Source: Sistotremastrum niveocremeum HHB9708 (taxonomy: Eukaryota; Basidiomycota; Agaricomycetes; Sistotremastrales; Sistotremastraceae). Taken from it: 64,000 nt of DNA. The notes under the pieces were generated by a model. It searched no databases. It was given only the letters and a program-made list of their open reading frames with translations, and was not told where the DNA came from. The position numbers were made by a program, and so were the translations under genes. The stretch is from NCBI GenBank assembly GCA_001630475.1, contig KV419399.1:332552-396551 (forward strand), given 5' to 3'. Position 1 is the first letter of the stretch; each line of letters begins with the position of its first letter. Shown in pieces: positions 58,210 to 64,000 of this stretch.

Positions 58210-61200
58210 CACTCCTTGACTTTACCTGCGTAATCGTACTAACACTGCAGGCATGAGGGCGATGATGCAGCGCAACATTTTTGAACATATCTTATAAAGA
58301 TAAATAATCACTGCATTATTTAGTCAGTGAGACATATTTTGTAAAATCCTTGAATGATTTGCAAAGATGGCTCTTGCGCTGAAGAAGTCTGTAATGTATA
58401 AGCAGATTCTTCGAGCTTTATCCATTGATCCCAATGGATAGAAGTTATTTATCTTTACGCGTTTATTTCAAAATTTATGCACTGAAGCATTCCCCTCATG
58501 CCTGCTGTGTAAGCCCTTAATACCTTGTGGCGCGGGAGTTAGCTAGAGTTGCTTTTCAGTCGGATAGGGCCGAATCACCGAGCTTCCCGGTCGTTCCTGC
58601 CCTTGCGGGTAAATCTTACAATGGAAACCCTATCTCCCTGTTTTCCCCATTCTTCAAGACATTGAATGCATCGCGCGACGCAGCAACATAACGCCACATT
58701 TTTGAAGACCCGGCCGTCGTGAGACCTCTAGGACTTATCGGTCGAACGCTCGGACCGACGCTCCGAATGTTTCAGACGGAACACGTTTTCTGCATTTCAA
58801 CCTTCCATCCTCTTCAGCGAACAACAAGCTCGTCGAATAACATGCCGTACCTCTCGTTCTCTCCGCCCCGTCCATTCCCATCTCTCTTGATCTTTTATCA
58901 ACTCACGTCACTTTACGCGTGTCGCTCGCTTCGCTATACCGAAATTGGTGACCCAGAACCTTGCCCTTCTCTCGGCGACGTCGAATTTAACGTGGTACCC
59001 CAGATTACACGACCTCGGGATTCGGTATCCATAATTGGAGGGAGAGTATGACGGGATCGTCGGGCGCTCGCTTGACGCTTTGCGGCAAAGAAGATGTGGG
59101 GCCGTCAGGACATGAGGCAATTGTACCATCCGTGTTGAGCGATTGAAGGTCAACTGAACGAAGGACCGCCCCATGCACATCCTGCGAGGCGCTCCATCAT
59201 TGACACTCAAGGTGGCTAGAGATGTCCGTCTGCCGGAGAACTTCACCGTCCTGAAGCTATGCCAAAAGCGTAATGTTTTGTTCAAATGTTTCACGGGCAG
59301 AACGTGCTGACTTGCCTGATAGAGAAACATATGAGTGGCCGTGCTGGCTGTGGGCATTCCATGTCCTGAGAGCACGTCGTAAATCGCCCCAACCAAATCC
59401 TTCTTTCCACGCTAACTCGTCTCCCACGACTAGAACGCACAAGAGATCACTTGCTTATCCATCACGACCACTATGCCACCATAAGTCTCCCATTCCTGTC
59501 CTACGGGCCAGCTATCCGGCACATAATGAAATCTCCCAGGAATGCGGTGTTGGCCGTTCCAGGAGTGATGAGGATACACGCGCTCGGATACCCGACGAAG
59601 AAGGAGGTTATGCAGATCAGGGGCAACGACAAGGAGATCGTGAAGTGAGTTGAAAAGTCACTGCGACATTGAAGCGTCATATCAAATGTGTTTCGTCTCG
59701 GCAGGCGACAGCCTTCGAGTTAGGGAATGGTCGTGCCGTTGTAACTCCATGCCACACCTGCACTCTTCGACGGCTGGAGTCGGCGATGCATGAGGTCGGC
59801 GGAAAGCATGAGCATCAGACCCTACGCTCGAGAAACAGAGCGAAGGCGGACCAAGATGGAGGTCTATGATTGGACTTGGCAACCTCCCGCAGCGGACTTC
59901 GTGACGGTCGAACAAGCGTGGACACCGCCGTTCAAAGCGTGTTCTTTGTGAGATGTCGGAAAGGATGGTGGAGATGTACGGAGCCGAAGGGATGTGAATC
60001 ATACAGAGCTAAACATACGGTAAGTCGTGGGCTCTTTGCTCAAAATAATCATAAGCTGACCGGACTTCTTGTTCCTTGACATCTGTAAATCCTGACTCTT
60101 GCTCCGCCGTACAATAATCCCATGGCAACGGACTACATACCTTCAACATGGGATTACAGGCCCTCACAGAGCGCACACCATTCAGTGAGAACGACACGAT
60201 AAGGGCTGAGTTCCTCGACACGGCTACTACTTCTTCGTCCATCAGCTTAACCAATTTCAAAGCGAACCTGAGCGTCTATACCTGTCATTCAATCCGCTCC
60301 GAACACTCCCATATCACTTGTGGCGTTTGCCGTCCTGCAAAATTCTAGTCAAGTGTTTTCTGATGTACTGGCGCTTTTACTTTGCACCCCACAATCGTTA
60401 TCACTTCGGTTAAACCTACGTTCGAAGCTCTCGCTGTACACGACATGAATGAACTCACCAATCTTCGCTCCGTGCATCGGGGAAGATGGATTGCCGAATA
60501 CCATGTTAGGAACACCGGCGAGGCTCCTGGTTTATGGCGTGCTTCTGCGGGCTTCCTTCATTCAGGCGTGGGAGAAGGCATTGGCCTCCTAGAGTCGTCT
60601 GCCTGGTACGTAACGGGTAGCTCCAAGAGTCTTGAAGGGCCGCCGAAAAGCCTGAAAGTTTTGTCTACAAATAAATCTTTCATAGGCGACGCTTGGCTAG
60701 TCGATGTCGCGACAGCGGTGGGAATATTTTGTTCTTGCATTTCCGATTCGTCGATGCGGCGATTCGATCCAGTTCCCTGAACGTGATCATGTTGTCCATA
60801 AGTAGGGCGACTTAAGACCTTGTCCATTGTGGTAGATTACCAGGTCTCGATTTTCTGTATGTCGTTCGAGTTCGTGGTCTCGATCGCCGCTCACCTACAG
60901 ACCCTGCTGATTTGAAGGCCGGATATGTTCCACAGCCAACGTCTTCTGAATATTTTGAGTGGTACATGCGCTGTGATCTCGCCATACAGGCGGTCCTTGC
61001 CGAGACAAAAATGAATGGATCCTGAAAGGCTGTTACTTTACGTCCCACAGCTATGTTCCTTACAGGGCAAGTCCAATCTTCGGAGGTCTTGTGCCAGCCT
61101 CAACTTGTGGCCTGTTGAAGGAGCGCGGCTTGTGTGTGGCGTAGATAATCTTGACGGATCATTCGGATAAAGGTCGGAAGCAGATTATGTGTAATCCGCG

Positions 61201-61620
61201 TGGCCTCGCTCCTCGTAAAGTTAGCAGTTGCAGCGTGATCCAAACGACATACAGGTGTAGGAAGCTATCGCGACACTCCGTCAGTCTTCGGTGGCCCCGG
61301 AGCTTTTACCCTTATCCGGTTCTCGGAAGCGCTGATCGGAGCGACCGGGAAGTGCTTCACTCAAGTGAACATTGTGTTTCATTTCAAGAACAACGGTAGA
61401 TGGCGAAACATCAGACAGGCCTAAGATCCGGTTCACGAGAGAAGAGGAGCAGGCATACGTATTCCACCGGCCAGGCACAGAAGACCGCCGGCCCCATCGA
61501 AGAGGCCAGTCGAATCGAGATGCCTCGACGCTGGAACGGTCTAAGGAGTGAGAACAATAAATCGAGTTCGGTGTTCAGCTTCGGATCTTGTCTTCGGGTT
61601 TGTTCGCAACGGCGAGTAAC
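58210..61620. other. 3.4-kb stretch without a supportable gene
   Basis: Many short overlapping frames in all phases. The longest (58719-59051, 59273-59653 and 60382-60780, plus strand) begin at or near non-ATG codons and match no family. At 58300-58460 short inverted matches (AAGATAAATAA / TTATTTATCTTT) suggest an old repeat. I see no tRNA or intact element. Confidence 0.45.
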
Positions 61621-62262
61621 TTAGCGACCCATCCAGCCCTACGGGGAAATATTGTCAGCGGATCAATCTTGACTAAACATGAGGTATTGGTGCGGTTGGC
61701 ATTCAGTGGGAGAAAAAGATAAGAGGCCACGAGGAGTCGATCGACTCGAGGGAGTCATACTCGCAATGAAAATAAGATGAAATACTCACTCCATCCACCA
61801 CAAGTAGCTCTCCATTAACATACATGCTTGCCTTGCTTGCAAGAAACACGACAGGCCCAGCAAAATCTTCTGGCGTCCCCCATCTGCCTGCCGGAATTCG
61901 CTCTGAGATTTGTCGCAAACGAGTGGGATTCTTCAGCAGCGCTTCGTTCCTATGATGCGATACAGTTAACGCTCAAGTGAAATGTGGATCCCTTGATAGC
62001 AGATCATGACGTACATGTCGGTAGCAATATACCCAGGACAAATGGCATTTACTTGAATTCCTTCTTTCGCCCATTCATTGCTGAACGCCTTCGTCAGTTG
62101 ACCCAAGGCTCCTTTCGCTGCTGCGTATGCAGGTACAGTTAAGCCACCTTGGAAAGTTAGAAGTGAACAGAAGTTGATGATTTTACCGCTATGCCGTGGC
62201 AGCATGTGACGAGCGGCGGCTTGCGATAGAAGAAAGATCGATTTTAGATTGGTTTGAATCAC
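61621..62262 (-). pseudogene. Short-chain dehydrogenase lacking its N-terminal Rossmann half
   Basis: The C-terminal half of an SDR of the KduD / 3-oxoacyl-reductase-like type. Segments in order: VIQTNLKSIFLLSQAAARHM, KIINFCSLLTFQGG (catalytic Ser), TVPAYAAAKGALGQLTKAFS (Tyr-x-x-x-Lys), NEWAKEGIQVNAICPGYIAT then [52 protein letters not shown] and a last exon GWMGR with TAA at 61621. These exons splice cleanly with GT-AG. Upstream of 62262, where the first ~100 residues with TGxxxGIG and NNAG should be, no such motif occurs in any frame up to about 63300. Without it NAD(P) cannot bind, so this is a 5'-truncated gene or fragment, unless the missing exons lie beyond an unusually long intron. Confidence 0.8.
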
Positions 62263-64000
62263 CTGGATCGAGATGCAGGTAAGTAAGAGGATCAACGACG
62301 ACGTAGAGATGGAAAATAAAGTAAGGAAGGGTGCAAAGATTCAAAAAAAGAGGAAGAAAGTGAAGCGAAATGAAACGTTGAACGCCAGAGCAGAGATTCG
62401 GAGATCAAGAATGTCCATTTCAGACCCGAGGAACGTTCGTGATGCTTTGATAGAATACGAGAGTACCGTCGCGCGCGCCACGCTAATAGACAGAGGGCGA
62501 GACCAAGAAAAAGCCGTCCTTCTAGCACCAGTTACCAGTCATGGGGGCAGAGTACCAAACATGACGTTCGTCCGTCGATAGATAAAGACTTTGTGGCTCA
62601 AGATTCGTGACGACATCGCGGGTAAGGAGGCAAGTTCGAGTGTCGAGACAGGGCACGAGACTGTTTCGCTGGCCCAATGTTGGATTGACCCTCCCGGCGC
62701 CTAGATGAAAGCCCTATTCGCCCTTTTGCTGTGCATAACTGATAAAGAGGATGGTCACGCGGATTTTTGTGCAAACGTGCGACGTAGGGTTCTAGTACGA
62801 GACGGATGTCCCCTTGTCACGAGGTCACGACAGTGTCAATTCATAAAGTTTTGCTCGCCGGAAGGCCTTTGAGTAAGCCAGATCATGAGAACACGGAGCG
62901 GAGATGGAACGAGAGCCCTGTCACACGAGAGGTGTACACTTAAAGTCGATTGGCACCATGATAGAAGTTGAGGAAGTAGAAAGGGGACGTTTCAGATTTG
63001 AGATCTTGTGAATCCGATTCGGATGAACAGGCCCGCAAGCCAAAACAAATTGCAACGATTGAAAGATCTCATTCATATTGACAGGTGAGGTGCGAAAACA
63101 TTGCCTTCTGTCCCTGGATAGTTGTTAGCCATGTGCGAATTGAATGAACGCACTTACTTTTCGCATTTCCGTCGATCATGAGAGCCGAGGCCACGGCGCC
63201 AACAACCACTTGTCTATCGCAGACAAATCATCTTTCACCGAATGAGGAACTCTCATGCCTCGGAGAAGACACAATAGTCATCAATGTGGCGTCTCCGTGC
63301 GCCGATATCTTCAAGCTCCCCCGAAAAGATATGATCAAATCTGGCGAACGGCTTGGAAATACTCCGCATATATTCTACAGCGTGTGAAACACTTTCGCCG
63401 AGAAGACAGATTGTGCGACTATTGAGAAAAGCGGCGGGACGAAGGGCCGATGAATGAGCACAGTCAATGGTATCAGGATGCCACCGAAGGACGTCGGCGG
63501 TAAACGAGGTCGACGCCAGGCACCTTTTCATTCAATTTCGAATGACACACCACAGCAAGCAAGTGAGCGTCCCAAACCGAAGCCAGTGTCGTGATTTCCA
63601 AGCAGACAGGGAGAATCCGGGATGTAAAACGAGGCGTCGGACCAAAATGGGGTTGGTAGCACCAGAAATTTAGATGAATGAACCGATATGCCGGGAAGCA
63701 AAGAGTGGTAGCTACGCAGCGAGGTAATCTGTATGCTATAGAAAATTTTCTTCTTTTGAATGCGCAGGTAGAAGGGGTGAGCAATACTGTCGGTGAGTCA
63801 TCTATGACGGACTGTGCGAGGCCGAGAAGTACCAATGATGAAGAGACAGGTACGGAAAAGATGGACTTTTTGGAACTACGAGACCACGAGACACTGTGCG
63901 GAAGAACAGAAGATAGGAAGAGAGTAGGGTCCGAAGCAATCTTGGCCAGCGACGGCGGACCATTCCCCATATGCACTGAAGATCATTGCAAGAGGTAATG
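62263..64000. other. Right edge, no supportable gene
   Basis: Frames at 63253-63531 and 63473-63976 (minus) and 63678-63998 (plus) overlap one another and match nothing known to me. The missing SDR 5' exons are not found here. Confidence 0.45.

Noticed and set aside
59273-59653. Overlapping plus-strand frames with RSRSDED- and MKSPRNAV-type starts
   Set aside because: Two phases look equally coding-like, neither has a splice partner or a family match, and the surrounding region is featureless.
60382-60780. 132-codon plus-strand frame
   Set aside because: Opens with TTG, no recognisable domain, and a length within chance expectation for a region of this base composition.
63473-63976. 167-codon minus-strand frame considered as the missing SDR N-terminus
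   Set aside because: It contains no TGxxxGIG or NNAG motif and overlaps a plus-strand frame of equal quality.

Overview
The window looks like nuclear DNA of a mushroom-forming basidiomycete (Agaricomycetes). Genes are dense and split by many short GT-AG introns of about 50-70 nt. The families present are typical of that group: a FunK1 kinase, GSTFuA-like glutathione transferases, expanded divergent F-box proteins, and a GPI-anchored glycoprotein related to 'macrophage activating glycoprotein'. All gene models were spliced by eye. I assign 21 protein genes with a recognisable family or architecture, three unrecognised protein genes, one tRNA, one U2 snRNA and several repeats.

Layout. 0.4-11.4 kb: a cytochrome P450 that seems broken by a 7-nt duplication, tRNA-Asn, a paxillin-like LIM protein, NAC beta, a GNAT acetyltransferase and a GSTFuA-like transferase. 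11.8-24.1 kb: four paralogous F-box-like genes, all on the minus strand, with a FunK1 kinase between the third and fourth. 24.5-25.8 kb: myo-inositol oxygenase. 25.8-29.0 kb: no gene I can support. 29.0-35.1 kb: an Rrg9/neugrin-like mitochondrial protein and a coactosin-like protein (divergent, 151 bp apart), a second GSTFuA, a disordered protein and a PIN/auxin-efflux-like membrane carrier. 35.3-40.4 kb: a roughly 1,200-residue protein with an EF-hand and four ZZ zinc fingers. 42.4-51.4 kb: a canonical F-box protein, a tandem-BRCT protein, a divergent ribosomal pair (uS15/RPS13 and eS6/RPS6), protoporphyrinogen oxidase and an unrecognised protein. 51.4-64 kb: mostly non-coding, with a 1.36-kb palindrome, the GPI-anchored glycoprotein, the U2 snRNA gene with its TATA box, a 231-bp TA-flanked MITE, and an SDR gene lacking its Rossmann half.

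Most single-copy genes are housekeeping (translation, nascent-chain handling, haem synthesis, splicing, respiration). The accessory layer consists of F-box and FunK1 expansions, GST/P450 detoxification genes and decayed or mobile DNA. There is no obvious biosynthetic cluster. The most unusual objects are the large palindrome, whose arms carry an exon-like reading frame, and the F-box array interrupted by a kinase.
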